NCBI RefSeq assembly: GCF_047948215.1
Contig: NC_134460.1
Span: 148,174,049 to 148,238,048, forward strand
Reading direction: 5' to 3'
Length of the DNA: 64,000 nucleotides
Origin: Lycorma delicatula
Lineage: Eukaryota; Arthropoda; Insecta; Hemiptera; Fulgoridae
Shown here: one piece after another, positions 23,270 to 34,858 of the stretch
Position numbering within the stretch: the first letter of the stretch is position 1
How the letters are laid out: every line of letters begins with the position of its first letter
Translations under genes and position numbers: made by a program
Notes under the pieces: generated by a model
What the model saw: only the letters and a program-made list of their open reading frames with translations
What the model was told of the DNA's origin: nothing
Databases searched by the model: none

Positions 23270-24115
23270 GAGACGGGTACAATTTGTAAAAGAAATCGTA
23301 AAGCCACCTTAAAAGATGATGCTATTTTACGTTGAATAAGTAAAATTAATCCTCGGAAAAATATTTTTGAGTTGCAAAAAGACTTAGAATCAGCCGGTGT
23401 AAAATTCACTATTCTACTGAACGCACAATTCTGGAAAGCTGTCGCAAGCCACGAAGGCCGATAAAAAACAACTTCTTCGGGAAGAATAAAAGGCTTCTTT
23501 GGGTCAAAAAATACAAAACCTGGAGTGCTGAGTCTTGGAAAAAAGTCCTTTTCTAGTTCAGGGCGTAAGCGTGTCACATGTGCGAAGGAGCGAAGACGAG
23601 CGAGTTTCGCCAAAACACATCAAACAAGAGCTGTAAAACGTTCTTTAAAGAAGATGTTTTGGGTATTCTTCAGCTACTTTGGACCTAAAATTTTAGTACC
23701 CGTCTCTGGGATGATGAACTGTGAAAAGAACATCCCGTTATTGGAAAATAGCACTCTACCACAACTTCCAAAAGTTGCAGATTTACTTGCAGTCAAAAAC
23801 GCTGTTTTTCACCAAGGTTTGGCCCCCTGCCGCTCATCAAAGAAAGGTAAGCTTTTCACGTCTCAAAAAGGGATTCAGTGTTTGGACTGACCTGAATTCA
23901 ACGGGACCAGATTGAAAATTTGCGGGCGACTGTGAAGAAAAGACTGAAATAAATGAACTGCACTACCGAAAATAAGATGATTTTTTGCTGCGATAAAGGT
24001 TTGGTTTCACGATCAAGAAATTGCAGATATATTAAAATAACTTATAGATTCAACGACTAAAAGAATTGAAATCGTTATTAAAGAGCGAGTAGGACATATT
24101 AAATACTAAAAAATA
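23270..24115 (+). pseudogene. Tc1 transposase, decayed
   Basis: Plus-strand frames give the Tc1 order. RDIAAEH (helix-turn-helix region, about 23235) comes first, then TICKRNRKATLKDDAILR, FELQKDLESAGV, GRKRVTC-like text, and MFWVFFSYFGPKILVPVSGM (family: VMVWGCFS.KG.GPL). Next are MN.EK.IPLLE, VFHQGLAPCRSSKK (catalytic QDNAPCHTA motif degraded, D lost), CLD with an out-of-frame DWP-like motif, and a C-terminal IADILK...RIEIVIKERVGHIKY. At least three frameshifts and several stops are visible. All catalytic acidic positions I could align are damaged or ambiguous. The minus ORF at 23116-23613 is a shadow. Confidence 0.8.
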
Positions 24116-24206
24116 CTGTAATAAACACTTTACATTCATTATACGTAATAAATTTGATTATTTTTAAAACTATACTCTTGTTCACATTAATTTGCACAAG
24201 ACTGTA

Positions 24207-24845
24207 AGCGACCGTTCTTTTCAGCGATAACTCCGCACGCATAAATATGAATACTAATGAAAGTTAATAAACATTCTAAATATCGGTCAAGTCGTTTCAT
24301 ACTTTTACGTGACAGATAACGATCCAACAGCCCGTTTTTGAATCTTAAATACTCGTTCTGACGTTTTCAGGGAGCCCCGAGAGATGACATTATATCTTAA
24401 ACTAGAATACACGAGTAAGTGACTGACTGGACTGTAACGACGAAAATCAAGTTTTATAGGTTGTCAGACGGAAAAAAGTGATTTAAATCAAAAGTAAAAT
24501 TAGTAAAAGTAAAAGTAAAACCCTTCGCGGAACGAAGAGTTTGAATGTTTTGAAGACAGAATAAAATAGCCGAACAGGAGAAGGAAACAGCTATTATCCA
24601 AATGATATTTATTAAAACAGGATCATAATTTAACAGCCAAAATGAGTATCGCATAATTTAAAAAGATAAAACTTTGGTTATTAAAACTCGTATCGAACAA
24701 TTTATCTTTATCGAGTTTAATTTATTTTTTAGTTACGGTATTTTTTAGTTACGGTAACATAATGAAGTTTTTCTAAGTTTTATTTTTTACACTCGATTTT
24801 AGATTATTAACTTTTTAAAGACATAAAAAATTTTTAAATACATTA
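24207..24845. other. AT-rich spacer
   Basis: No supported feature. The minus ORF at 24454-24654 has no recognisable domain. Confidence 0.5.
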
Positions 24846-24996
24846 TCTTTACTATTATATAAAGAGAATGAGATTTTTTGTTTGTTCAGGATAAACCAGA
24901 AATACTCGGAACTAAATTTTTACTCACGTTTCTTGGCATAAGTGAGAAGGTTTTTGGGTATACTTCACCTCGAAAAATTGTACGAGTATATAAATA

Positions 24997-25697
24997 CGAG
25001 GGTTATTTTTTTCAAGGTCCAATCGATCACAAAATTAAAACCGCAGTGAAAATAACAAATTTTTTATTTGTAACAAGTACTTACATATAGTTACGCTATT
25101 TCTCTACATAGTCGCCACTCCGATTTAGACTTTTGTCGTAGCGTGATACCAACTTTCCAATACCCTCGTCATAGAACGGAGCCGCCTGTGTTTTCAGCCA
25201 TGTTTCTACGCTGGTCTGCAGCTCGATGTCTGTGCCAAAATGTTGTCCTCCTAGCCGGCGTTTCATGTGAGCAAAGAGGTGAAAATCGGATGGAGCCAAG
25301 TCCGGGCTGAATGGTGGGTGATCAAACACTTCCCAACAAAAACGCTGCAGGAGCTTTTTTGTTACAGCTGCAGTGTGCGGCCGAGCATTGTCATGGAGAA
25401 AGACAATGCCTGAGGACAACATTTCTCTCCGCTTATTCTGAATCGCCCTTCGTAGACGTTGAAGAGTCACGCAGTATGAGGCTGCAGTGATGGTCGTGCC
25501 ACGTTTCATGAATTCCACCAAGAGAACTCCATTCCGGTGCTACGTGCTAGCTGCGTGTTCAGAGCTAAACGAAGTGACGCGGCGTGATAGAAGGCCATAC
25601 TAGAGACGCTGCGCAACACATATGCGGAAAGTTTCATCCGAATTTTGCGCGGGTTTTCATTTCGCGACCGATCGGACCTTGAAAAAAATAACCCTCG
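24997..25697 (-). mobile_element. mariner element, internally deleted, intact ends
   Basis: Left end CGAGGGTTATTTTTTTCAAG and right end (complement) CGAGGGTTATTTTTTTCAAG are perfect 20-bp inverted termini, and similarity continues through GGTCC(A/G)ATCG. TA flanks both sides (24995-24996 and 25698-25699). At 701 bp the element is about half of a full mariner (near 1.3 kb). The deletion removed the transposase N-terminus. It is inserted inside Helitron H3. Confidence 0.92.
25096..25521 (-). pseudogene. mariner transposase C-terminal half, open frame
   Basis: A 141-codon frame matches the C-terminal part of mariner transposase: EFMKRGTTITA...YCVTLQRLRRAIQNKR. It also has the second catalytic motif VFLHDNARPHTA and the third motif PPFSPDLAPSDFHLF. 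The gap from the D of HDNARP to the D of PSDF fits the DD34D spacing. The end, LVSRYDKSLNRSGDYVEK, is the usual C-terminus. Missing are the helix-turn-helix domains and the first catalytic D (TGDE region). The remaining frame has no stops, so the deletion looks recent relative to other copies in this window. It cannot act on its own, but the terminal repeats could still be mobilised in trans. Confidence 0.9.
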
Positions 25698-26116
25698 TAT
25701 ATATATGTAATAGTAGAAATTTCCCGGTTGAAGCACAAACTTTAATGAACTGCGAGTCTCCATCACTGTGCGTGTCGGGTTTGAACTGAATGATTCAAAT
25801 CAATCGAATGAATAATACTACAAAAATAATAGATTAAACTTAAGTTAAATAATATATTATTAAATAATTTTAAAAACTTCTGTTTAACAATAAATGGCTT
25901 CCTGTGGGAACTGCGTGTGAGGCTAGAGTGATGAGGTGATGCGACCACCTCGTGCAAGGTTAGAACGATCACCACCATCAATTGGTAACAAACAAGGTGC
26001 TCATGGGGCGCTATTTTGGGAGGTGCAATGGAGTGTTCTTATAATATCTCTGCAGAACATCGTCTGATTTTGAGAATTTACATGCGATACTTGTTAGTAG
26101 GTTGAAGGATATTATA

Positions 26117-27112
26117 TACAGAATGTTTCTAAAATGGTACGCTGCCTATATTTTTTCGGATTCTACTTGTAAAACTAAACAAAAGATATCCTTAGGAAAA
26201 ACGGCAATTTCTCCTTCGTTCTCCTCCTGTCCACCATTTTGTTCTTTTTATATAAAAATTTATATCTCAAGTTCGGATAAACGAATCGCATTAATATTTG
26301 GTAAGCGTCTTGGTAATAAAGTTTTAAAATTAACAAAAAAATCAGGACTTTAAATACCTTTGCAAATTGCAAAATGGCGACCAACTTTATTTTTCAATTC
26401 GTTATATCTCCATAAATATTAAATTTATCAAAATTTATTTTTATTATTAAAATATACAGCCTTTTATTTTCAAGAAAATGACATTTTAGTTTTGAAAATC
26501 GGTTAACAAATAGCCGAGTTATGGCAGAAAATGTTGTAATTTTGTGTCTGTTTTCATGTCCTCCATTTTACGTTCAATTCGATGAAATATTAATTGTTTT
26601 TATGTATCGTTAATTCTAGTATTGTAAATTACTACCAAATTAAGTAATAATTTTCTCTCAATAATAAACCTAATAATTATGACACAAAATTACATCAATT
26701 TTCTCCCATAACTCGATTATTTGTTAACCAATTTGAAAAAAATAAAATGTAATTTTGTTCAAAATAAAAAGCTTAATGTTTTAGCGAATAACATAAATTT
26801 TAATAAACTATTATTTATGGAGATATAACGGATTGAAATATAAATATGGCCGCCTTTTTATAATTTGCGAAGGAATTTAAGTTGTGACTTTTTGCTAATT
26901 TTAAAACTTCATTACCAAGACGCTTACCAAATATTAATGTGATTTGTTTATCCGAACTTGAGACATAAATTGTTATATAAAAATAACAAAATGGCCAACA
27001 GTGAGAAAACGAAGGAGAAATTGCCATTTTTCCTATGGATATTTTTTGTTAAGTTTTAAACATAGAATCCGAAAAAGTATAGCCAACTCACCGTTTCAGT
27101 AACGCCCAGTAT
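26117..27112. mobile_element. foldback element with arms of about 430 bp
   Basis: Left arm 26119-26550 and right arm 26680-27110 are long inverted copies. For example, TTCGGATAAACGAATCGCAT at 26273 is mirrored near 26950, and AAGCGTCTTGGTAATAAAGT is mirrored as ACTTCATTACCAAGACGCTT. The termini are TATATACAG and its inexact complement, inside a TATA target. It lies within Helitron H3 and encodes nothing. A mariner/IS630-type MITE or foldback family is likely, and a full transcript would form a long hairpin. ORFs at 26102-26384 and 26815-27027 are the two arms read in opposite directions. Confidence 0.85.
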
Positions 27113-27715
27113 ATAAAGTTTGTTATCGCATCACGCGAGAACCAACCGACCGATTACTTTTAGATTTGCACGATAAATTCGTGTTACCCCAGGGAAAGTT
27201 TTAAGCCATCGACCCACGCCCTAGCTCCCTTGAACGTTAAGATATTAAAAATGTTCATTATTTCTTCTCCCCCAAGGAGGTTCAAATTATGAATTAAAGA
27301 TATTCATCAAGGAATATTACTGCTTTTACTTCATTATTATATTTCTGCCACCACGGCGAAGAAATAAGTTATGAATTTTTCGTCGTCAAAGGAGTACGTA
27401 CTTTAGTTACCGTAGTTACTATAACTTTGTCTTTTGTAATTTAGTTTCTTTTTCAGGTTTCTATAACGCCTGAATCTATAATTATAATTTATCAGAATTA
27501 TTCTAACATTATAACGTACAGTGCGGGGGTCCTGGGGGTGGAATCCTTTGAGTAGATGGGAATAGCGACCGAAACAAGCTGTGCGGTTGTCCAGGGCGCC
27601 GGTCCCTTGGCCCGGAATTCTGAGCGGATCCAGTCGAATCCCTAAGCCCCTGAGTTGGCTCAGGGATGGACTGACGTGAGCCCAGGTCCAGGTTCTGGCT
27701 AGACGAGCCGGCTAG

Positions 27716-30038
27716 TTACTTATAAGTTAACATGATAATGTCAAAAATAACAAAAGCGTGCAGGTAAAGCGCATCGAACAGGTGCACCCCTCATATCCGA
27801 CTAATCAGTTCAGGTAAATGACGTCGCATTGTATGATTTTTTTTTTTTTTGACAGAGAAAGAGTACAGTACGCTTATTACAGTACATTTTGTTCGATCGA
27901 TAAAACATAATGAGAGCTTACAATCTTACGTATTTAATACGTAAGATTTAAACGACACACTTTTTCTCTAATAGATTAAAAATCGCAGTGATATTCAATC
28001 TTTCAGAGAAAATAATTATTTCACGCTTTTTACCTGTTCCATATAAAGCATAGAAGTATTAGACGCACCGGTCGATTTCTTTCTCCGAGAGTTATAAAGA
28101 AAAATTAACACGAATAAAAATAATAAATTAGCTTAAAACAAATATACATTTAGAAACTGGAAATAACGTTTTGAAAATATTTGTACGCAATTTACGTTTT
28201 GTCGTTTTGTTGCTCTGTGAGCAACACTACACTGACAATAAAAAATTCAAAAAGACAAAAAAAGGCTTGAAATGATAAATTAAAAATTAAGAGCCAGAAA
28301 AAATTAATTTATAAATTGAAAAGAATCTAATAATAATTGAATTAAAGATAAAACACACGAGTTGTAGTTTGTTGTTTTATCGTGGATTAGTAAATTTAGT
28401 AATGGAGGAAGTAAAAAAGGTAAAACCTGTCGGGGAAGATAAAGATTGTAAAGACGTAGAATGTATAAAAAACAAAATGAGATTAAGGATATCCTTAAAT
28501 AGAAACGAACGGGGAAACGCATTGAAGTTTTAAAATACATCGAAATAAGAAAGACCGATCTGCGATATTTGATAGTTTAATTTAAATGAAAATTAAAATT
28601 AACCTAGCAATTAACATTACGAATCCTAGGATAATTTGTTAAAATTGTAGGAAAATTTCCGTTAATGGTAATGTTTCAATTCCGTTAACGATCATTTATG
28701 AAAACAATAGATAAAAAAAAAAATTAATGTACATTTTAGAGAACCGCTAATTTCAGTAAATCTTCTTGTCTGTTTCATCGTTTTACTATTTCCGTTGGTA
28801 AAAACATCAGAGATAACGATTTAAAGGGTATCGTAACTGCACGTCTTCTTCATGACAAAGCTCAAAGCCGCGTTGAAAAAACTTCTGTCAAAGCAGATTC
28901 TCAAACTGAGAAAAGTCTTCGTCAGACTCTCCGAGTTGTTTTACCCGATATTAGAAGACCGACATTTTTAAGCGTGAATTAATTTACTCGTTACCGAGGT
29001 CTCTTAGAACGGTACAGCGGAAAACGGGCCGGCCGGTTTTCCTTTACCGTACCGCGTTAATTTTGTTAACTGTGCTGCCGTACCGCGTACGGCGGAACTA
29101 GTTAACAAAATTCCGAGTTTATGCGGGATAACGGTACGAGTATGTATTCCGGAGCGTAAACTTAGGCGGTATAAGTTTATCACCAGCGAGACGTTTCTTA
29201 GCAGATGTCTCAGTAGGAAATTACACGAATTTTCTACAAGTCCCAAATAAAAGAACAGAATTTAAATAATAAATTACATATTAGTGACAGTTAGTTACAT
29301 ATTAGTCCTTATTTTAATTGAATTTTTTAAAAAGGTTTTTCAAATTTAAAAATAAAAAAAGATAATAACAAACTTTAGAAAAAGATTTATTTATCGAATT
29401 AAAATAATAAATAAGCCGCGAATTGAGTTCTTACGATTTCTCTATCGGATTACTTTCAAAGTGTTCACGAAAGATATATTACCGTGAAATTTGCAGAACT
29501 TTACAAACCGTGTAAGTTACGTCGCTTGCACGCGATCGGTGCTAAATTCCTTGAAGAAATATAGTAAAACTTTCTAGAGAAAATACTAGAGTTTCGTAAA
29601 AATCAATCGTTCATTAATAGGTGCAAAACGAAGGAGAAAACTGAAGTTCGGTTAGAATGGGACGAGCAATAAAAATATTACGAGGTTATTATATCTTGCG
29701 TAACCGTCCCGAATTATTTAGCGAATGACTAAAGTATGACCTGCACGATACCAAATTCAATCAGATCGTTTTTTCTTAGTAAGTTGTTTGTCACGCAACG
29801 ATTATTATCTGCGTAATCATTATTATGACTGAAATCATTCGAAGATTTCGCGGAAGCACACTACAACGACGATTGTAACTAGGATAACGTTTACGGAACG
29901 TAACAAAAATATTTACAGTGCCGATCCATTTTAAACATGTCGGCTGATGGAATAAAGGACAATTAACTACAGTTTAATACGAGGAAAATTTAAGCAGGAC
30001 GAGAACGTAACGATGCGATGTAAAAGAAAGACAGTAAG
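27716..30038. other. AT-rich spacer with a palindrome
   Basis: No gene is supported. A perfect double palindrome lies at 29059-29112: outer arms AATTTTGTTAACT and AGTTAACAAAATT, and inner arms GCCGTAC and GTACGGC around a 3-nt loop. It sits inside a locally GC-rich patch (29000-29160). ORFs at 28304-28540 and 29004-29246 (minus) have no recognised domain. Confidence 0.5.
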
Positions 30039-30684
30039 CTATGAAAAACAGAATTCTAAGGAAGTCAGGTTTTCTATTCGACTAGGTTCGGCACAGGGGA
30101 GATAACTCACGCAGAATGATGAAGGCTGATCGGAAAAATACAAACGATTTGGAACGAAACAGTAACTATGATTGGGACGTGGAACATTAAAGCGATGTTC
30201 AGGATATAATAAAATATAAAGAAAGTAAAACAAAAATGAAAAAAAAAAAACTAAATAAATAAAAACGTTACATCTTTATTTAATTATTTTTTAAATTACC
30301 TTTAGTTATCACTATGTCAGCCAGCATGTTATAAATCAAAAGAAGCAAATTATAAATACAGTCCTGGGCAAAATTAACGCATCACTTTAAACAATTTTAA
30401 TCGTCTCTATCGTTAATTTAGTTGAGATTGCAAGTGAAGTGATTACACGTTTCGTATTACTAGTCTTACAACTCATATCAGCCGATAATTGTTTTTTCAT
30501 GCGTTTATATTATTTAAACATTTCATATCTCATTTTCTACACTTTTAACAGCATACAGCGGTCTGTTTCTTCGTGTTCTGCCGGTTCGAGTGTGACCTTC
30601 AAATTTTTTTGAAGTTCTTATTTTTATTTCTGGCATTCTTCAAGGCGAGTAAAGTACAGAAATACGAACAAGATTTTAAGTGAA

Positions 30685-31910
30685 ATGGAAGTCGTTAGGG
30701 CTACTACATTACTTGATGAGGGTTACAATCGATCCGCTGCCCCGTGCCTATACGTACTCCATTTTCCGGGAAACCAACTCTACAGCTACAGGCCGGTATG
30801 AAATGGGAAAAAAAGGGCAAAACCACAACAGATTCAGCGGCAGTGCAGCATAAGACTTCAGCCGCCAGGAGCAAGCGGCATTAACGCTTCACTAACCGAA
30901 CCGGCCGTCGCCCACCGTGAACCGCTAGGAAGCGCCTTCAACACCACTCCAGGCAAAAAAAAAATTCCCAGCGGACAACCCCCCAGGAACCAGGGCAGCA
31001 GCCGGCCCTGGGACTTATGCTGGGGCCAAAAAGCCCCGACGACCACCACGACTGTAACTCTGATAAGGGTTACAATCAGAGATATGTCGCTCAGTTCTTC
31101 GGAGTATGCCGATCAACTGTAAGTCAAATGCTGAAACGATTCAATGAGACCGGTAATCCCACGAGGAGACCGGTGCGAGATCGTCCACGCTGTACCGATT
31201 ACAGAAGAGATCGTTTTTTGGAAACGGTTACTTTGAAAGTCGGAAGATTACAAGCGTCGAACTAAATAAACGACTCCGAAAAACTACTTGTATCTTAATA
31301 TCGTCGAATGGACGATCGAAGAACGAAAGAGAGTATCGTTCACGGATGACACTTGAATACGTTTGCCGTCTTCGAATGGACGGCAGGGGACATGGAGAAG
31401 GCCAGAAGAAAAATTTGCTGAACGCAACGTTTCAAAAAATGTCCCGTTTGGAAAAGGATCCATAATGTTTTGGGGTGGTATTTCTTTCGATGTTCGTACC
31501 GACCTAGTCGTAGACCAAGATAAAACTTTAGTTGCAGACACCTACATAACTGACCGTTTAGAAGTACGCGTTGTATCTTTTGCTCCATTTATCGGGAAAG
31601 AATTTAATTTCAGGCGTGATAATGCACGATTTCGTGCTGCTAGAAGGGTTTAAAGTATCTTGATGAAATAGGTGTCGACAGTATGATGTGGTCCCGCCGC
31701 TGCCCAGACGTAAATCCTAACGAGCGCGTTTGGGTTACGCTTAAAAAAAAGTGTTTGACAACATAATGCGGTGAATTTTCAACAGTTGTGTCATATAGCA
31801 AAAGAAGAACGGGGAAAATCGATCAGGAAGAAATCCAAAACGTGATTCGAGGTACCCCTGGACGAATGGAAGCAGTAATCAACGCGAAAGGTGGCCGTAC
31901 TCGTTACTAA
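30685..31910 (+). pseudogene. Tc1 transposase interrupted by an insertion
   Basis: The start ATG is at 30685 (MEVVRATTLLDEGYN) and the frame is broken by the insertion at 30731-31061. It resumes NQRYVAQFFGVCRSTVSQML and FNETGNPTRRPVRDRPRCTD, the paired helix-turn-helix and GRPR-type hook. Then come WTIEERKRVSFTDDT (first catalytic D region, about 31312), RQGTWRRPEEKFAERN, GSIMFWGGISFDVRTDLV, and a second catalytic region degraded to FRRDNARFRAA. The third motif is WSRRCPDVNPNERVW (family WPARSPDLNPIEHVW), with the final E kept, and the end is NVIRGTPGRMEAVINAKGGRTRY before TAA at 31908. Several frameshifts and a stop at 31653 make it inactive. Length without the insert is close to the usual 340 residues or slightly less. 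Confidence 0.85.
30731..31061. mobile_element. GC-rich insertion with 16-bp target duplication
   Basis: The flanks GATGAGGGTTACAATC (30715-30730) and GATAAGGGTTACAATC (31062-31077) form a 16-bp duplication with one mismatch, inside the Tc1 transposase gene. The 331-bp insert is much richer in G and C than its surroundings, has an internal A9 run and no terminal inverted repeats. That points to a short 5'-truncated non-LTR retroelement rather than a DNA transposon. No protein domain was recognised in either direction. Confidence 0.7.
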
Positions 31911-31911
31911 A

Positions 31912-33216
31912 TTAATTAAAATAACGTATCGATTAAATAATGAGTTTTGTTAAAATTCCTTTTTATTAAAACTTGTTTTTAATGCGAATTTATCTTATTT
32001 TTGGTTATTTTTCTTTTTTACCTTAAATCTTTTTTATAACACTAATTTTTGGTTAAAGAATATCTATACAAAGAACAGCGGTAACAGAAATGAGCCAGAT
32101 ATAAAGATGAAAATGAATCTTTTTACAATTACCGAAAAATCTTAAGCGATACGTTAATTGCCCAGGAATGTACGAGTATATATCAACCGCTATGAAATAT
32201 AGTATACCATTATCATATATTTCTGTGCAATAATAACAATACCGATAAATCTGTAAAGTAACCCGTGTAGGTAGGCTTAAATAGGAGTCAAACAGCAGCC
32301 ATGACATAGCTTAGTGTTCGTTCAAACATATAAGTAGTGGGTAGAATAGAAGAGAGAAGTTTTCAAGCGACGGGGCTTTTACGCTCTTATGCTCGTACTT
32401 TCATTATATATGCTATAAAATATAATACACCGTCACATATTATCTGATCTATACAACCTTCAAGCTCATCCTACCGGCTATCCGGCCATATACCTTAATA
32501 TACGGTTAAAATATTCAGAAAAAAACAATTTGTAAGACATATTTAATAAATAAATAACTTACGCCAAAATCTCAAACCTACCAGAATAAAATAACAAAAT
32601 ATTTTCTATCGCGTAACCGCTAGAAGGAAATAAATAAAAATATTAACGCGCTCGTTAGGCTAGCCTTAACGTAAGCGATGTATTTTTTCTATACGCTTAT
32701 ATAAAAACAAATTACCTAACGAATATATTTTTTAAATGTAAAAGAGTTTAATTAAACGATAGAAAATAACCGGTTACACCAAATAATTATAAAAAGCAAT
32801 CAAAATAACGTAAATTTAATTACAAGTTGTTGAGAAACTGGAATTGTTCAACGTAAGTTACACGATGAGGTAATAAACGTAAAAATGAATTATAGCACTT
32901 TAAATCAAATTATAGTAGGGCTTTCCACGCTAAATGCTCAAAACTACTACAATCCTTACATCTTTATCAGTCGGCCTGACAAGAGATGATTATCTTTACG
33001 AATGGCTACGCTGTTTACGTAAGCGATTTGTGATTCGTATCGGTAGTCTATGCACCTAACACAGATAGGTCTGTATCGCACTCCTAACTCTTAACAAACC
33101 GAATTTCATCAAAAGTTGGAATTTTTCTAATGAAATATTTTGATTTAAAATTAAAAATATGTAAACCGAATTAATAGTTGTCTGTAGAATTAATATGAGC
33201 GTAAGAGATTAATTAA
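31912..33216. other. AT-rich spacer
   Basis: No supported feature. The minus ORF at 32053-32307 is rich in F, Y, I and L and shows no domain. Confidence 0.5.
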
Positions 33217-33857
33217 TTTTTACTTCCTTGTATGAAGTACAAGTACAAAATTTCGGTTTTCAGATTTCAACGGAAATATCCATTTTGACTAGTTTCGAGG
33301 AGACATCTGTACGTACCGTACGTATGTATCTCGCATAACTCCAAAACGATTAGCCGTAGAACGTTGAAATTTTGGATTTAGGACTGTTGTAACATCTAGT
33401 TGTGCAGCTCCCCTTTTGATTGCATTCGACTGAACCAAGTGTCCAAAAAAGCCCAAAAATCAAACCAATTTGCATTTTGGATTTTTTCTTAACTGCAGTA
33501 ATAAGCCCTCATTGAGAGATTTCCAACGATGTATCATAAGTGGTACTTATTTTCATCGGTTCCAGAGTTACACACAAATAAAATTTTAATTAATGAAATA
33601 TTTGGATCTTAGGAGTAGGCACATCGGTTCGAATCAGACTTCATCTCATTTTTTTTAAATTTAAATATATTGATTTATTAACAATTATTAACCTCTGATT
33701 GTAAAGAAAAACTTTTACGATGAATTCAATAAGAAAAAAAGAAAAAAATATCAGAAGTTATTAATGAAACAAAATTTTACGTACTTTTAAAAATCTATAT
33801 ATGTAATTTAAATTTAATAGGGCATACAAGGATGTCGTGTGGTGTCCAAATCAGAAT
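33217..33857 (-). repeat. repeat family B copy 3
   Basis: The left end TTTTTACTTCCTTGTATGAA and the right end GTGTCCAAATCAGA (minus-strand start) match copies 1 and 2. Interior blocks shared with copy 2 include TTGAAATTTTGGATTTAGGA. It directly abuts the IS630-like remnant that follows. Confidence 0.7.
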
Positions 33858-33879
33858 TTTTTAACGACGAGAACGGGAA

Positions 33880-34400
33880 CCGGTAAAATTTACCGTGATT
33901 TCAAAACAATCGCCAAAAATAAACGTGTGGTGCGGTTTGATGTCCGATCATGTGATCAGCCCGTTCTTTCATAAGCCCGCTATCACAGGGATGAATATTT
34001 ATACGTGCTACAACTATACGTTTTCCCGCAAGTTGACTAAATCGAACAAGAAATTAACGTTCCTGTAATCTTTGATGCGCCTACACTCTTTAGGCTAGGC
34101 GTTCAACGCGCTCCCAATGAAAGATTTCCTAATCGTCGATTGGTAGGGCCGTTCTGCTTTGGCCTTCGAGAAGCCCTGACTTGACACCCCTATACCTCTT
34201 TCTATGGGATGCGTTAAAAATGTTGTCTACAGTGAAAAAATCAGTAATGTACATTTAAGACAACGGATCACCGCTGCTATTGCCAAAGTTACGCCTGCGA
34301 CGATCCAGCGGACCTGCGCAGAAGTCAATTATCGGCTGGATGTTTGCAGAGCGACGACGGAGCTCATATTGAAACATTCTAAGACGTGTAAAAAACGTTT
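33880..34400 (+). pseudogene. IS630-like transposase C-terminal half
   Basis: Broken plus-strand frames follow the family order. A Y-L-Y-V-L-Q-L-Y-x-F-P-Q-V-D segment (about 34015) is followed by PNERFPNRRLVGP (about 34115) and a degraded SPDLTPLYLFLWD (about 34180-34215, family SPDLTPLDFFLWG with the catalytic D changed to Y). The end is VVYSEKI...RQRITAAIAKVTPATI...VNYRLDVCRAT. The ORF 34204-34458 is the last part. The first two catalytic motifs are missing or unreadable. Inactive. Confidence 0.8.
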
Positions 34401-34617
34401 TGAGTCGATGAATTTAAAAAAAAAATATTCGTTTGATTACCTCTGTAGCGGTTTCTGAGATACGACTTTTTTAATTGCTGCAACCTTTTTCGATGACATG
34501 TACATTAACAAGATAAGAAAACGTTAAATTCGTTAAAAAATACTATCCAAATTGTACCTGGCCAAACAATTCCTCTCGTAAAAAAACAATTTCGATATCT
34601 ATAAATTTATTTATAAC

Positions 34618-34858
34618 CCGCCGAGTTAGCCTAAAAGTTAAACTCGTCATAGCAAAATCGGCTGATTTTCGACGTCGAGAGTTCTAAGGTTCGAATCCTT
34701 GTAAAGGCAGTCGCTTTTATACAATTTTGAATGCTAAACTGTTGATACTGATATTCTTTGGCGGTGGGGTTTCGATTTACGGCACGTCTCAGGAACGGTC
34801 GACGTGAGTCTGTTCAAGGCTACATATTTATCGGTACGTTTATACCTATAATGGAGCT
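34618..34858 (+). repeat. SINE family B copy, diverged
   Basis: It has a B box AGGTTCGAATCC at 34690, then GTAAAGGCAGTCGCTTTTAT, then TTCTTTGGCGGTGGGGTTTC and CAGGAACGGTCGACGTGAG. These parallel the copy at 41940-42243 block by block (CTAGTAAAGCCGG; TTCTTTGGTGGTTGGG; CAGGAACGGTCGAACTGAG). The 3' tail is absent. Confidence 0.75.

Larger units (their letters stand above)
22846..24204 (+). mobile_element. Tc1 element with both terminal repeats
   Basis: The left end is CAGTC TTGTGCAAAT. After removal of the inserted SINE the terminus continues ...TTAATCTGAACAAG. The right end (24178-24204) is its reverse complement with one change. Both ends are flanked by TA (22844-22845 and 24205-24206), as Tc1/mariner insertion requires. 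The body carries a decayed transposase. Without the SINE and its duplication the element is about 1.25 kb. Confidence 0.85.
24846..27715 (+). mobile_element. Helitron family copy H3 with two nested elements
   Basis: The 5' end is TCTTTACTATTATATAAAG at 24846, preceded by A. The 3' end is CTGGC (27695-27699), a 7-nt loop, GCCGG, then CTAG at 27712-27715, followed by T. Compared with H2 the stem keeps pairing while one base pair changes (T-A to T-G). The Helitron body is split into 24846-24996, 25698-26117 and 27112-27715 by a mariner and a foldback element. Removing them leaves about 1.17 kb, close to H2 (1.09 kb). No Rep/helicase coding is seen, so it is non-autonomous. Confidence 0.72.
30359..31911 (+). 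mobile_element. Tc1 element, left end intact, interrupted
   Basis: The left terminus CAGTCCTGGGCAAAATTAAC at 30359 is preceded by TA and resembles the terminus of the Tc1 at 22846 (CAGTCTTGTGCAAA). A transposase pseudogene follows. No matching right terminus was found after the stop at 31910, so the 3' end is lost or very diverged. A 331-bp insertion splits the coding region. Confidence 0.75.

Noticed and set aside
23116..23613. 165-codon minus-strand ORF
   Set aside because: It is antisense to the decayed Tc1 transposase and has no domain of its own.
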